NCBI RefSeq assembly: GCF_905220705.1
Contig: NZ_CAJNAT010000012.1
Location: 62,001 to 126,000, forward strand
Source of the DNA: Paraburkholderia domus
GTDB lineage: Bacteria > Pseudomonadota > Gammaproteobacteria > Burkholderiales > Burkholderiaceae
DNA length: 64,000 bases
Direction of reading: 5' to 3'
The notes under the pieces were generated by a model. It had not been told where the DNA came from, ran no database searches, and worked only from the letters and a program-made list of their open reading frames with translations. A program made the translations under genes and the position numbers. Below are positions 54,126 through 63,238 of the stretch, in pieces; positions within the stretch are counted from its first letter, which is position 1; every line of letters starts with the position of its first letter.

Positions 54126-54458
54126 CTACCCAACCGCCAGTGTGACCGGCTTGCCGATCCGGCTCATCATTTCGACCAGGGTGTCGATCGTGAACTTGGT
54201 GGTCTTCTTGTTGACCACGTCTGACACGCGCGGACGCGACACCATCAGAATCTCGGCCGCCTCGGCTTGCTTCAGGTGATGCTGTTCGATCCAGCTGGAC
54301 AGTTCGGTCATCAACTGCTCCTTGAGCAGCCGCGTGTCGTTGATCTGTTTTTGCGACGCGGCGTGCAAGCGTTTCGCTTCTTCGGCGGAGAAGCCGAGTT
54401 CGAGAAACAGGTTTGCGCCGGGCTTTGTTACGTGACGGATTTTGGTATCGATCGTCAT
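54126..54458 (-). CDS. XRE-family antitoxin (HigA-like)
   Basis: A 110-residue protein whose C-terminal half is an XRE-type helix-turn-helix (LKQAEAAEILMVSRPRVSDVVN). The N-terminal part (residues 1-45) has SAEEAKRLHAASQKQIND, as in HigA relatives. It starts 2 bases after the stop of the RelE/HigB-type gene, toxin first and antitoxin second, the order usual for higBA. It should bind the toxin and the operon promoter. Confidence 0.85.
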   Translation of the reverse strand: MTIDTKIRHVTKPGANLFLELGFSAEEAKRLHAASQKQINDTRLLKEQLMTELSSWIEQHHLKQAEAAEILMVSRPRVSDVVNKKTTKFTIDTLVEMMSRIGKPVTLAVG

Positions 54459-54460
54459 TG

Positions 54461-54799
54461 TTAAGTTTTCCTATCATTGATGATGGCGCGGTACCGCATC
54501 TCGGCGATCTTTCTATCCTGCGGCGCCAGCTTCTGCGTCTTCTTCTGGAAGCAATGCAGAACGTACAGCGCTTCCACAAACTTGGTGACATACATCACGC
54601 GGTAAATACCGTCAGCTTCCCTGATGCGAATCTCGCGCGTTCCGGCGCCGATCGAATCAAACGGCTTCCAATCGTCGGGGTCCAGTCCTGCCTGAATCTT
54701 GCCAAGCTGAAATCCGGCCCGGCGACGCGGCTCTTCGGGAAAGGTGAGTAAATCGTGATAGCTGGAGCCCATCCAGCGAATTTCTTTTTCGTACTCCAT
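54461..54799 (-). CDS. RelE/HigB-type toxin (phage Gp49-like)
   Basis: A 112-residue protein matching the Gp49/HigB mRNA interferase family: GSSYHDLLTFPEEPRRRAGFQLGKIQ, GTREIRIREADGIYRVMYVTKF and VLHCFQKKTQKLAPQDRKIAEMR. Toxins of this family cleave mRNA at the ribosome. The ribosome-binding site (AAAGGCGG) lies about 6 bases before ATG 54799. The pair sits between hmp and aroG without other mobile signs. Confidence 0.87.
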   Translation of the reverse strand: MEYEKEIRWMGSSYHDLLTFPEEPRRRAGFQLGKIQAGLDPDDWKPFDSIGAGTREIRIREADGIYRVMYVTKFVEALYVLHCFQKKTQKLAPQDRKIAEMRYRAIINDRKT

Positions 54800-54810
54800 A
54801 GCCGCCTTTC

Positions 54811-54848
54811 ATGTACAAAATCTTATACGCAACACTCAGCCTGGTCAA
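54811..54848 (-). promoter_or_regulatory. Candidate higBA promoter with operator-like palindrome
   Basis: On the minus strand TTGACC (54848-54843) is 17 bases from TAAGAT (54825-54820), a plausible sigma70 promoter. The -10 lies in an imperfect palindrome (GTATAAGATTTTGTAC, 54828-54813, 12 of 16 positions symmetric), where an antitoxin would be expected to bind. Confidence 0.55.
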
Positions 54849-54925
54849 GTCGTATCCGACCCGGCAGCGAGTTGTTACGGTACAGAGGCGGTTCATAGAG
54901 CACCATTCGTCCGTTTGGCTAACAA

Positions 54926-54952
54926 AAAACCCGGCTCGACGAGCCGGGTTTT
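54926..54952 (-). terminator. Intrinsic terminator of aroG
   Basis: CCCGGCTC (54930-54937) pairs with GAGCCGGG (54941-54948), 3-base loop, with A residues on the left so that the minus-strand transcript ends in T residues, 45 bases past the aroG stop. Confidence 0.88.
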
Positions 54953-54996
54953 CGATGAAGCCACTACAGCATTCGCGCTGGTGCGCGAAGCGGCGT

Positions 54997-56070
54997 TTAA
55001 TTGCCGCTGCCGCGCGCCACACGCCGTTGCTTCACCGCTTCGGCAAGACCTTCCAGCACGGCGACGCTTTCGTCCCAGCCGATGCACGCATCGGTGATGC
55101 TCTGGCCGTAGGTCAGCGTGCAGCCTTCCTGCAGATCCTGACGGCCCGCGATCAGATGCGATTCCACCATCACGCCGACAATCCGTTCGTCACCCGAAGC
55201 AATCTGGCGACCGATGTCTGCGCACACCGGAATCTGGTTTTCGTGTTTCTTGGAGCTGTTCGCGTGGCTCGCGTCGATCATCAGACGCGCCGCGAGACCG
55301 GCCTTGCCGATGTCGGCGCATGCCGCATTGACACTGTCCGCATCGTAGTTCGGCGTTTTGCCGCCGCGCAGGATGATGTGGCAGTCCTCATTGCCGGCGG
55401 TCGAGACGATCGCCGAGTGGCCGCCCTTCGTGACGGACAGGAAATGGTGCGGCTGCGAGGCGGCCTTGATCGCGTCGACGGCGATTTTGACGTTGCCGTC
55501 CGTGCCGTTCTTGAAACCGACCGGGCACGACAGTCCCGAGGCCAGTTCGCGATGCACTTGCGATTCGGTAGTCCGCGCGCCAATCGCACCCCAGGAGATC
55601 AGATCGGCGATGTACTGCGGGCTGATCATGTCGAGGTATTCGGTGCCGGCCGGCAGGCCGAGTTCGTTGATACGCAGCAGCAGTTCACGCGCGGTGCGCA
55701 GGCCGTCGTTGATCTTGAAGCTGTTGTCCATGTGCGGGTCGTTGATGAGACCCTTCCAGCCCACCGTCGTACGCGGCTTTTCGAAGTACACCCGCATCAC
55801 GATTTCGAGCTCGCCGGCGAAGCGCTTGCGCTGCTCGGCCAGGCGCCCGGCGTATTCCATCGCGGCCTTCGTATCGTGAATCGAGCACGGTCCGATGATG
55901 ACGATCAGACGGTCTTCCATACCGTGCAGAATGCGATGCATTGCGTTGCGCGAGTTGTAGATCACGTCGGACACCGTTTCGTCGCACGCGAATTCGCGGA
56001 TCAGGTGAGCGGGCGGCGTGAGTTCTTTCAATTCGCGGATGCGGACATCGTCGGTGTTGTGCGGGGGCAT
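54997..56070 (-). CDS. aroG: 3-deoxy-7-phosphoheptulonate (DAHP) synthase, class I AroG type
   Basis: First step of the shikimate pathway: phosphoenolpyruvate plus erythrose 4-phosphate to DAHP. The 357-residue protein has the class I pattern: VIIGPCSIHDTKAAMEYAGRL, PRTTVGWKGLINDPHMDNSF, GAIGARTTESQVHRELASGLS, VGFKNGTDGN and DASHANSSKKHENQ. AGGAGAA precedes ATG 56070. By E. coli analogy such enzymes are feedback-inhibited by one aromatic amino acid; which one here is not shown by sequence. The leader upstream has a complete attenuator (see 56208-56399), so transcription should respond to charged aromatic tRNAs. Confidence 0.96.
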   Translation of the reverse strand: MPPHNTDDVRIRELKELTPPAHLIREFACDETVSDVIYNSRNAMHRILHGMEDRLIVIIGPCSIHDTKAAMEYAGRLAEQRKRFAGELEIVMRVYFEKPRTTVGWKGLINDPHMDNSFKINDGLRTARELLLRINELGLPAGTEYLDMISPQYIADLISWGAIGARTTESQVHRELASGLSCPVGFKNGTDGNVKIAVDAIKAASQPHHFLSVTKGGHSAIVSTAGNEDCHIILRGGKTPNYDADSVNAACADIGKAGLAARLMIDASHANSSKKHENQIPVCADIGRQIASGDERIVGVMVESHLIAGRQDLQEGCTLTYGQSITDACIGWDESVAVLEGLAEAVKQRRVARGSGN

Positions 56071-56207
56071 GCTTGTTCTCCTGAATCGGGTCGTAGCGTG
56101 TTCGCGCGGGCAACGAAGTCTGCGATCAGACAGCGATCAGGCAGCGATGCCAGGGCGGACAACAATCAAAAAGATTTCAACGGCAAAAGTTTCAAAGGCG
56201 TGAGGCG

Positions 56208-56239
56208 AAAAAAAAACCGCCAGGCTAGCTGGCGGTTTT
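56208..56239 (-). terminator. Attenuator terminator upstream of aroG
   Basis: On the minus strand CCGCCAG (56235-56229) pairs with CTGGCGG (56223-56217) around CTAGC, extended by AAAA/TTTT, and followed by nine T. This strong intrinsic terminator lies 138 bases before the aroG start and is the off state of the leader. Confidence 0.9.
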
Positions 56240-56265
56240 CGTGAATTCTGGGTGTCTTGCGTGCA

Positions 56266-56334
56266 CTAACACCCCTCTCGATCCGCCAGCGGTCTGAGAT
56301 GCCAAAAAAAGTAAAAGTAAAACTTGGCGGACAT
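56266..56334 (-). CDS. aroG leader peptide (22 aa, seven consecutive aromatic residues)
   Basis: Reading the minus strand from ATG 56334 to TAG 56268-56266 gives 22 codons; residues 5-11 are F-Y-F-Y-F-F-W. It lies about 30 bases after the predicted transcription start. Its last third (56290-56283, GCTGGCGG) is complementary to the 5' arm of the downstream terminator (CCGCCAGC, 56235-56228), so a ribosome stalled at the aromatic codons would leave it free to act as antiterminator. No clear Shine-Dalgarno site is seen. Confidence 0.85.
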   Translation of the reverse strand: MSAKFYFYFFWHLRPLADREGC

Positions 56335-56370
56335 GGCGAAATAGGTCGCTGGTCAAAAAGGGTGAGTGAC

Positions 56371-56399
56371 TTTATAACCCGTGCAGGCTCGGCTGACAA
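56371..56399 (-). promoter_or_regulatory. Predicted sigma70 promoter for the aroG leader
   Basis: TTGTCA (56399-56394) and TATAAA (56376-56371) are separated by exactly 17 bases on the minus strand. A start near 56364 leaves about 30 bases before the leader peptide ATG. Confidence 0.75.
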
Positions 56400-56410
56400 G
56401 CTGCAGGGTA

Positions 56411-56462
56411 TAAAAATGCGGTAAATCCGCATACTTCGCGCATTGCGTGCACGAAGTATGCG
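56411..56462 (-). terminator. Overlapping hairpins downstream of tldD
   Basis: ATGCGG (minus 56432-56427) with CCGCAT (56421-56416) followed by TTTTTAT forms a short intrinsic terminator. An 11-bp hairpin (56428-56438 with 56452-56462) shares its bases 56428-56432, so the two folds exclude each other. Confidence 0.55.
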
Positions 56463-56474
56463 TCTACATCAAAA

Positions 56475-57941
56475 TCAGGCGGTGCCGCCAACCGTCATCC
56501 GGTCAATACGCAGCGTCGGCTGACCGACGCCGACCGGCACGCTCTGGCCTTCCTTGCCGCACACGCCGACGCCCGAGTCGAGCTTCATGTCGTTGCCGAT
56601 CATACTGACGTACTTAAGCGATTCCGGGCCGCTGCCGATCAGCGTCGCACCCTTGACCGGGTAGGTGACCTTGCCGTTTTCGATCATGTACGCCTCGGAG
56701 GCCGAGAACACGAACTTGCCGTTTGTGATGTCGACCTGGCCGCCGCCGAAATTCACCGCGTACAAACCGTTCTTCACGGAAGCGATGATTTCCTGCGGGT
56801 CCTTGTCGCCATTGAGCATGTACGTGTTGGTCATGCGCGGCATCGGCAGTGCGGCGTACGATTCGCGGCGCGCATTGCCGGTGACCGGCATTTTCATCAG
56901 GCGCGCATTCAGTGTGTCCTGGATGTAGCCTTTCAGGATGCCGTCTTCGATCAGCGTCGTGCACTGGGTCGGATTGCCCTCGTCGTCGATATTCAGCGAG
57001 CCGCGGCGATTCGGCAGCGTGCCGTCGTCGACCACCGTTACGCCCTTCGCCGCAACCCGCTCGCCGATTTGACCCGCGAACGCCGACGATCCCTTGCGGT
57101 TGAAGTCGCCTTCGAGGCCGTGGCCGATCGCTTCGTGCAGCAGCACGCCGGGCCAGCCCGGTCCGAGGACCACGGACATCGCGCCGGCCGGAGCCGGGCG
57201 GGCGTCGAGGTTCACCAACGCCGCATGCACGGCGTCGTCGACATAGCTCGACAGTACGTCGTCAGTGAAATAGCCATAGTCGAAGCGGCCACCGCCGCCG
57301 CCGCTGCCGATTTCGCGGCGGCCGTTCTGCTCGGCGATGACCGTGACCGACACGCGCACGAGCGGCCGGATATCGGCCGCAAAGCCGCCGTCGCTGCGCG
57401 CGACCAGCACCACGTCGTATTCACCGGCGAGGCCAGCCATCACTTGCTGAATGCGCGGGTCGCGGCTGCTCGCCATCTTTTCGATACGCTCGAGCAGCTT
57501 GACCTTGGCGGTTGCGTCGAGGGAGTGCAGCGGATCGGACGGCAGGTACAGGTCGCGCCCGGCGATGCCGGTCAGCGACGATGCCGCCTTGATCTTCTGC
57601 TTGCCGCCGCCCGCCTTGGCAATCGAACGGGTGGCGAGCGCCGCCTGACGGATCGCTTCGGGCGACAGGTCGTCCGAATAGGCGAAGGCCGTGCGGTCAC
57701 CCGACACGGCGCGCACGCCAACACCTTGATCGATGCTGAAGCTGCCCGACTTCACGATGCCTTCCTCGAGACTCCACGCTTCGCTGCGCGTGTACTGGAA
57801 GTACAGGTCGGCGTAATCGATCTTGTGCGTGAAGATTTCGGCGAGCGTGCGGGTGAGCAGGGATTCGTCGAGACCGTAGGGCGTCAGGAGGATGTCCTTG
57901 GCGGTGGCGAGATTGCGGATACCAGGTTCGATGATGTTCAT
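56475..57941 (-). CDS. tldD: Metalloprotease TldD
   Basis: A 488-residue protein (481 in E. coli) of the TldD/PmbA family, which degrades unfolded peptides and processes modified peptides with TldE. The metal motif HEAIGH (H269-E270-x3-H274, the HExxxH form) is present, and the C-terminal GVGQPTLRIDRMTVGGTA is the usual end. The TldE/PmbA partner is not in this window. It follows the amidase gene by 96 bases on the same strand. Confidence 0.94.
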   Translation of the reverse strand: MNIIEPGIRNLATAKDILLTPYGLDESLLTRTLAEIFTHKIDYADLYFQYTRSEAWSLEEGIVKSGSFSIDQGVGVRAVSGDRTAFAYSDDLSPEAIRQAALATRSIAKAGGGKQKIKAASSLTGIAGRDLYLPSDPLHSLDATAKVKLLERIEKMASSRDPRIQQVMAGLAGEYDVVLVARSDGGFAADIRPLVRVSVTVIAEQNGRREIGSGGGGGRFDYGYFTDDVLSSYVDDAVHAALVNLDARPAPAGAMSVVLGPGWPGVLLHEAIGHGLEGDFNRKGSSAFAGQIGERVAAKGVTVVDDGTLPNRRGSLNIDDEGNPTQCTTLIEDGILKGYIQDTLNARLMKMPVTGNARRESYAALPMPRMTNTYMLNGDKDPQEIIASVKNGLYAVNFGGGQVDITNGKFVFSASEAYMIENGKVTYPVKGATLIGSGPESLKYVSMIGNDMKLDSGVGVCGKEGQSVPVGVGQPTLRIDRMTVGGTA

Positions 57942-58037
57942 GCGAAGTATGTTCTGCTCGATACGAAGGATTCGGTTAGCGCCTGCATCACCGCTATATG
58001 AGTGACGGGCGCCGCACTTTCAATGTCAGGTAACACA

Positions 58038-58928
58038 TCAGCAACTCAGCACGCGGTGGCGCCAGGCGGGCAGGCTTTGCCGCACTTCGTCGATGCGCGC
58101 ACGCTCGAGATTGCCGGCCACCACGCCGGCGCCTTCGTCGCGCACCGCGACGATTTCGCCCCACGGGTCGATCAGCATGCTGTGGCCCCATGTCCGGCGG
58201 CCATTTTCATGTTTGCCTCCTTGCGCGGCGGCCAGCACGTAACACTGGTTTTCGACCGCCCGGGCGCGCAGCAGCATTTCCCAATGCGCGCGGCCGGTAG
58301 TGTAAGTGAACGCCGACGGCACCACGATCAGCGCGCAGTCGCCCATGCGCCGGTACAGCTCCGGAAAGCGCAGATCGTAGCAGACCGACAGGCCGACCCG
58401 GCCGAACGGCGCCTCGAAGGTGCGGACCTCGCCGCCGGGGCAGATGGTGCGTGCCTCGTCGAACGATTCTTCGCCTTTTTCGAAGTTGAACAGGTGGATC
58501 TTGTCGTAGCGCGCGGCCTCGTTGCCGTGCGGGTCGAACACCAGCGTGGTGTTCAGCACGCGCGAGGGTTCCTGCGACATCAACGGCAAGGTGCCGCCGA
58601 TCACCCAGACCTTGTGGCGGCGCGCGGCGTCGGCGAGAAAGCGCTGGATCGGGCCGTCCTGATAGGGCTCGCGCACGGCGAGCTTGTCCGTGTCCTTGAA
58701 ACCCATGAAGCAGAAGTACTCAGGCAGCAGGACGAGTTGCGCGCCGTTGGCGGCGGCTTCGGCGATCAGGTGTTCCGCTTCGGCAAGGTTTCGCTCGCGA
58801 TCCGGCGTGCTCACCATTTGCAACGCGGCAACGCGGAAGGCGCTTTCGGAAGATCCGCCGGACGCCGCGGTGGGCGAGGCAGTGGACGAAGCGGGGGACG
58901 AAAATGAAGAGACGTGTGTTTCGCTCAT
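58038..58928 (-). CDS. Nitrilase-family carbon-nitrogen hydrolase (Nit-type amidase)
   Basis: A 296-residue amidase with the catalytic triad E70 (LLPEYF), K143 (YDKIHLF) and C183 (SVCYDLRFPEL). The pattern matches the branch of deaminated glutathione amidase (NIT1/YbeM). The first 30 residues are Ser/Ala-rich and may mean a later true start, near the FRVAALQM beginning of the domain. It is located between yhdP and tldD on the minus strand. Confidence 0.9.
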   Translation of the reverse strand: MSETHVSSFSSPASSTASPTAASGGSSESAFRVAALQMVSTPDRERNLAEAEHLIAEAAANGAQLVLLPEYFCFMGFKDTDKLAVREPYQDGPIQRFLADAARRHKVWVIGGTLPLMSQEPSRVLNTTLVFDPHGNEAARYDKIHLFNFEKGEESFDEARTICPGGEVRTFEAPFGRVGLSVCYDLRFPELYRRMGDCALIVVPSAFTYTTGRAHWEMLLRARAVENQCYVLAAAQGGKHENGRRTWGHSMLIDPWGEIVAVRDEGAGVVAGNLERARIDEVRQSLPAWRHRVLSC

Positions 58929-59056
58929 GAGCGTTTCGAAAAACTCCCGGCAAGGCGGCGGCGCGAACCGCTGGCGCCGCGTACGTCGTTCAAGGCTGGC
59001 TGGGGCCGGTGGCGCGGCACGGCGCTCTTCTGATCAAACAAAGGATCGGATCGGGC

Positions 59057-62000
59057 TCAGTGCGCTTCCACGGCCGAAGCCGGAGCGTCCATCTTACCGC
59101 GATCGCTCGTCACCCGCTCGATGTGCGGTTTCGACCACGAACCGGTGATCGCGTACTCGCGTGCGAACGCCGTGGAGACTGATTTGCTGAACGCCAGATC
59201 GGCCACCAGCGCGCCCAGTCCGAGCAGCGGATTGATCACGGTCGCGGCGATCACGGCGGCGCCGGCGCTGACGGTCGGTACGATCAGCACGTGCAGATCC
59301 TGGGTCTCCTGCGCCAGATCCACCGAGCCTTTCATTTCAGCCCGGGCCGGCGCCGTCACCATCTCGAAGTTCTCAGTGCGGCCAATGCCATTGTGGATCT
59401 GGCCCGTGCCGGTGACGCGCTCGAACGGCAGCCCTTCACCGATCACGTCGCGGAAATTGAGCGTGGCGAAGCGCGCGAGGCTTTGCAGGCTGAGCACGCC
59501 CAGCAGTTTCGCGACGCCCGGATCGACCTTGAGAATCTGCCCATGGCGCAGATCGACGGCCAGATTGCCGTTGAGCGTCGGATAGTCGATCGTGGTCGGG
59601 CCGCCGCGCCACACCACCTTGCCCGACAGCGTGCCGTTGCCGGCCTTAATCGTATGCGGCTGGCCGAAGCGCTCCAGCAGCGCGCCGGTGTCCTTGATGT
59701 CAAGTTTGAAATCGAACACCGTACGGCGCGGCGTCGCTTCATCGGCGGTGTTGCCGAGGCCAGTCGAGGTGCGCCAGTTCGCGGTGGCGGTCAGTGTGGC
59801 GGCGGGGTTGGTGATGTCGAGCTTGTCGAGTTGCCAGACTGGCACACCGTCTTCGTCGAAGTTGTGCGCGTCGACTTCGAGCCTGCCTATGTTGCGATCG
59901 CGCACGATCAACTCATTGACCACCAGATCGATCGACGGCATGTTCTGCGCCGGCGCCGACATGGCCTGGCCGAGCAGGTCTTTGTCGGTGGCCGAGGGAA
60001 TCACCACGCGGGCAAAGCGCGCCTGCAGCGTGCCCGGCGATTCCTTATTGGCGCCCGGCAACCACGAAACATGGCCCGACACCTGGTTCGACGCGATGTT
60101 GGCCTGCCATTTGCCGTCCGCATGCGATGCGCCGACGATGACGCTGTCCCAGTGCCGCTTGAGCAGCGTGAGCGTGTCGATGTGCAGCGCGAAGCGGCTC
60201 GGCAGGAACTGCGCAAGGGTCGGATTCGGCGCAGCTGGCGCAGGCGTTGGTGCTTCCTTTTCACGCATTTGCGTGACGAGCGCGCGCCAGGCGTCGGCGT
60301 CGAACGCTTCGACGTCCACGGCGGCGATCACGCCATCGGACGGCAAGTCGGCGGGCTTGTTGACGCCGATTGCGCCGCGTACGACCGTCGGCGGCGTTTT
60401 CGGCTGGTAGCGCAGCACGTAAGCGGCGGCAATTGGGCCGAAGGTGAGGTCGACGCGTTCCAGACCGGCTTCGCCCGTGCTGTTGGAGGGGCTGACCGCG
60501 AAGCGCAGCGGCATCGGCGTGCCGACCGGTTTGTTGAACGGCGCAGGGAAGTCGAGCGCAAGGCCGGTCAGATCGGACTTCGCCGTGACTTCCGGCAACC
60601 GCCCCTTGGTGCCGCGCACGTTGAGCGCGTAGGGCGCGCTGCCACTCATGCGCGTCAAAACCTGCGCGGCCGGGCCATGCAGATTCAGGCCGCGCGCGGC
60701 ATCGACGGCAATGTGGCCACCGAGATCGAGCGCATACGTGCCGTCCTTCGTCAGGCCGCCATTCGCATGCACATCACCGCCGAGGAACTGACCTGAGAGC
60801 CGGTCGATCTGCGCCGTATGTTCGGTAAAGCGCACTTTGCCGTTTAGTTGCGACAAAGGCGGCACGTTATCGATAGTCAATCGATCATTCTGGAAGCCCA
60901 CCGCGCCTTCCACCGCGATATGCGGCTTCGGCGTGCGCGGCACGGTCAGTTTGAGCGCCAGCGCGGCCGGCCCGTCCGCGTGCACTTTCTCGGTTGCATG
61001 TTTGGCCATGATGCCGAGTGAGCTTGCGTCGACGTAGTCAAGCATGTCGGCAAGCGGCCCACGGCCGTTGCCCGTGATGATGAGGTCGGACGCCTTGGTG
61101 CCAAGATCGTCGATCCTGCCGTTTACCTTGTGTAAAGCGACCCGCTTGTAATGGGCGCGGTCGATATCGAAGCGCAGCACGTTCTGCTTGAGTTCGAACA
61201 CGCCGTCGATGCCATCCAGCGACGGCCACACGTTCGGCGTGCCGTTCTTCATCTTGCGCGGCGGATACGGCGACGGATCGAACTTGCCGCCCTTGAACGG
61301 CGCGACGATATGGAAGATCCCGGCCTCCGGGGCGCGGTTGTAGGGGAATTTGGTCAGATCGCCGTGTATTTCGATCAACGCGCCACGCGACATGCCGGCT
61401 TGCAACCCATGGCCCAGGTAGATGCGCAGCTTTTCGCTGATGCTGGTCGGCAGATAGCGGGCGATGGCCGTGACCTGCGCGCGCTGAAAGTCGGCCTTCA
61501 GGTCAAGCGAGCCGCGGCCGTGGCCAGGGTTGCTGTAATCGGCAGTGGCGGTGGCGTCAGCATCCGCGTTCGAGACGCCGAAGTCGGCCAGTTTGACGGA
61601 GAAGGCCCGGTGATTTTCGCCTGGCGCTTTCGGTGAAATGGTCCAGTCTGCCCGGCCATGCAGACGGTCGAGTTTCAGGCGCGGGTCGTCGAACACCCCG
61701 GGCAGCGTAATTGCAACATTGGAGGTGTCGAGCACCGCGGTGCCGCGCCTTTCGTCGGCGTCGACGCTGCCCCAAAGGTTTTCGATCCCGGGGATGCCCG
61801 CGCGTGGGTGATTGAGTGCGGTGAGCCCCGGCGGCGGTTCCTGCGCGGCGACGCTGATGCCCTGCAGGTCGCCCTTGAAACGGTAGCGCTCGATCGGCTC
61901 GGCGCCGCCCGGCCGGCGGTCGCCGCCCGCTTCGCCGGATTCGGGTTTGCCGCGTTCGACTTCGATCACATAGTTCGCCATCATGCCACGCGGATTGAAG

Positions 62001-63238
62001 CGCAACAGATTGTTCAGCAGGGGCCGCGGAAACGGCAGCGCGCGGCTAAATTCGGCGAGGATGCCCAGGTCGACGCGGTCGCCGCTGACACTGACGAGTT
62101 GCCCATACTGCAGCGAGGCGGTCCGGTAGTGGCCGTTCAGCGTGGATAGCGAAAGCGTGCGGGTGAGCGGCGTGCCGTCGTCGAGCGGCGGCTGGCCGAG
62201 TTCGGCTCGCAGGTTGCTCAGTTGCAGCCTGTAGTCGCCCTGGCCGACGTCCAGACGCCACGAGAAATTGGCGATCGGCACGACCAGCTTGGGCTGGGTC
62301 GGACGCACCCGCATGGAGACATCGGTGCCGGCCAGTTGCCCGCTCGCGGACGTCATCCGGCCATCGGCGAAATCGGCCCAGATCGCATTGTCGATGCGGC
62401 CGGCGAACATCTCGATCGGGAAATTGATGTAGTCCGCGAGGGTCGGCAGATCGACCGGGCCGGTCGACATATAGACCTGTCCGGCCCAGTTGATCGGCTT
62501 GCCGATCGCGGACAGGCGGGCGTGTTTGAAATGCGTGCGGAAGTCGATCGGTCCGTGCAGGACATGGCCGTCGGCGGGCGCCTGCAACGCGAGCCGGTGA
62601 TCGTAGCCGTCGTTGAGAATGGCGATCCGGATGTCGCGCAGGGCAAGCTCCGACGCGTTATGCTGCGCATCGCGCCAGCGCAGTACGCCGCCGCGCACCA
62701 CGATCGCCTGTTGGCGCAATAGCCACGTGGACAGGGTGTCGTTGCCGCTGTGCCGGGTCGGCACCGGCACGCCCGCCACCGAAATGACGCCGTCGCTGCT
62801 GCGCGACACCAGCACGTCGGGCTGATCGACGATCAGGCTGGAAAGCGCGGGATGGAACTGCCACAGCGACTTCCAGGAGAGCGCGGCGGTGGCGTGCGGA
62901 ATGGTCAGCGCCGCTTTGCCCTCTGGGTCGCGAATGACGATATCGGTGACGTCGAGGCCCGGCTGAAAGCCGCTCCAATGCGGTGCCAGCTTACCGATGG
63001 TGAATTGCGTGTGCAGCTTCTCGGAGACCGTGGCTTCGATGCGCGGCCGGAACGAGTCGATCTGCGGCAGCAGCACGTAACGCAAACCGAGAAACAGGGC
63101 CGCCGCGATGAAGTAGAAGGCGAGTGCGAGCGCCATCAACACGTGCGACGTCCGATGCAGCACCACGTGGGCGCTTCCGCTCGCGGGCCGGACCTGCCCG
63201 GTTTCGTGCGGGTCGGCGGATTCGTTTCGCTCGGACAT
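59057..63238 (-). CDS. yhdP: YhdP-family AsmA-like envelope protein (DUF3971)
   Basis: A 1,393-residue protein when started at ATG 63238 (MSERNESADPHETGQ); the longer frame extends into the glnE promoter and is rejected. One N-terminal helix (HVLMALALAFYFIAAALFLGLRYVLL) anchors it in the inner membrane; the rest is a very long periplasmic beta-rich domain (DUF3971) ending in an AsmA-type C-terminal part (ITGSWSKPHIERV). E. coli YhdP (1,266 residues) helps move phospholipids to the outer membrane. It is divergent from glnE. Confidence 0.92.
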   Translation of the reverse strand: MSERNESADPHETGQVRPASGSAHVVLHRTSHVLMALALAFYFIAAALFLGLRYVLLPQIDSFRPRIEATVSEKLHTQFTIGKLAPHWSGFQPGLDVTDIVIRDPEGKAALTIPHATAALSWKSLWQFHPALSSLIVDQPDVLVSRSSDGVISVAGVPVPTRHSGNDTLSTWLLRQQAIVVRGGVLRWRDAQHNASELALRDIRIAILNDGYDHRLALQAPADGHVLHGPIDFRTHFKHARLSAIGKPINWAGQVYMSTGPVDLPTLADYINFPIEMFAGRIDNAIWADFADGRMTSASGQLAGTDVSMRVRPTQPKLVVPIANFSWRLDVGQGDYRLQLSNLRAELGQPPLDDGTPLTRTLSLSTLNGHYRTASLQYGQLVSVSGDRVDLGILAEFSRALPFPRPLLNNLLRFNPRGMMANYVIEVERGKPESGEAGGDRRPGGAEPIERYRFKGDLQGISVAAQEPPPGLTALNHPRAGIPGIENLWGSVDADERRGTAVLDTSNVAITLPGVFDDPRLKLDRLHGRADWTISPKAPGENHRAFSVKLADFGVSNADADATATADYSNPGHGRGSLDLKADFQRAQVTAIARYLPTSISEKLRIYLGHGLQAGMSRGALIEIHGDLTKFPYNRAPEAGIFHIVAPFKGGKFDPSPYPPRKMKNGTPNVWPSLDGIDGVFELKQNVLRFDIDRAHYKRVALHKVNGRIDDLGTKASDLIITGNGRGPLADMLDYVDASSLGIMAKHATEKVHADGPAALALKLTVPRTPKPHIAVEGAVGFQNDRLTIDNVPPLSQLNGKVRFTEHTAQIDRLSGQFLGGDVHANGGLTKDGTYALDLGGHIAVDAARGLNLHGPAAQVLTRMSGSAPYALNVRGTKGRLPEVTAKSDLTGLALDFPAPFNKPVGTPMPLRFAVSPSNSTGEAGLERVDLTFGPIAAAYVLRYQPKTPPTVVRGAIGVNKPADLPSDGVIAAVDVEAFDADAWRALVTQMREKEAPTPAPAAPNPTLAQFLPSRFALHIDTLTLLKRHWDSVIVGASHADGKWQANIASNQVSGHVSWLPGANKESPGTLQARFARVVIPSATDKDLLGQAMSAPAQNMPSIDLVVNELIVRDRNIGRLEVDAHNFDEDGVPVWQLDKLDITNPAATLTATANWRTSTGLGNTADEATPRRTVFDFKLDIKDTGALLERFGQPHTIKAGNGTLSGKVVWRGGPTTIDYPTLNGNLAVDLRHGQILKVDPGVAKLLGVLSLQSLARFATLNFRDVIGEGLPFERVTGTGQIHNGIGRTENFEMVTAPARAEMKGSVDLAQETQDLHVLIVPTVSAGAAVIAATVINPLLGLGALVADLAFSKSVSTAFAREYAITGSWSKPHIERVTSDRGKMDAPASAVEAH

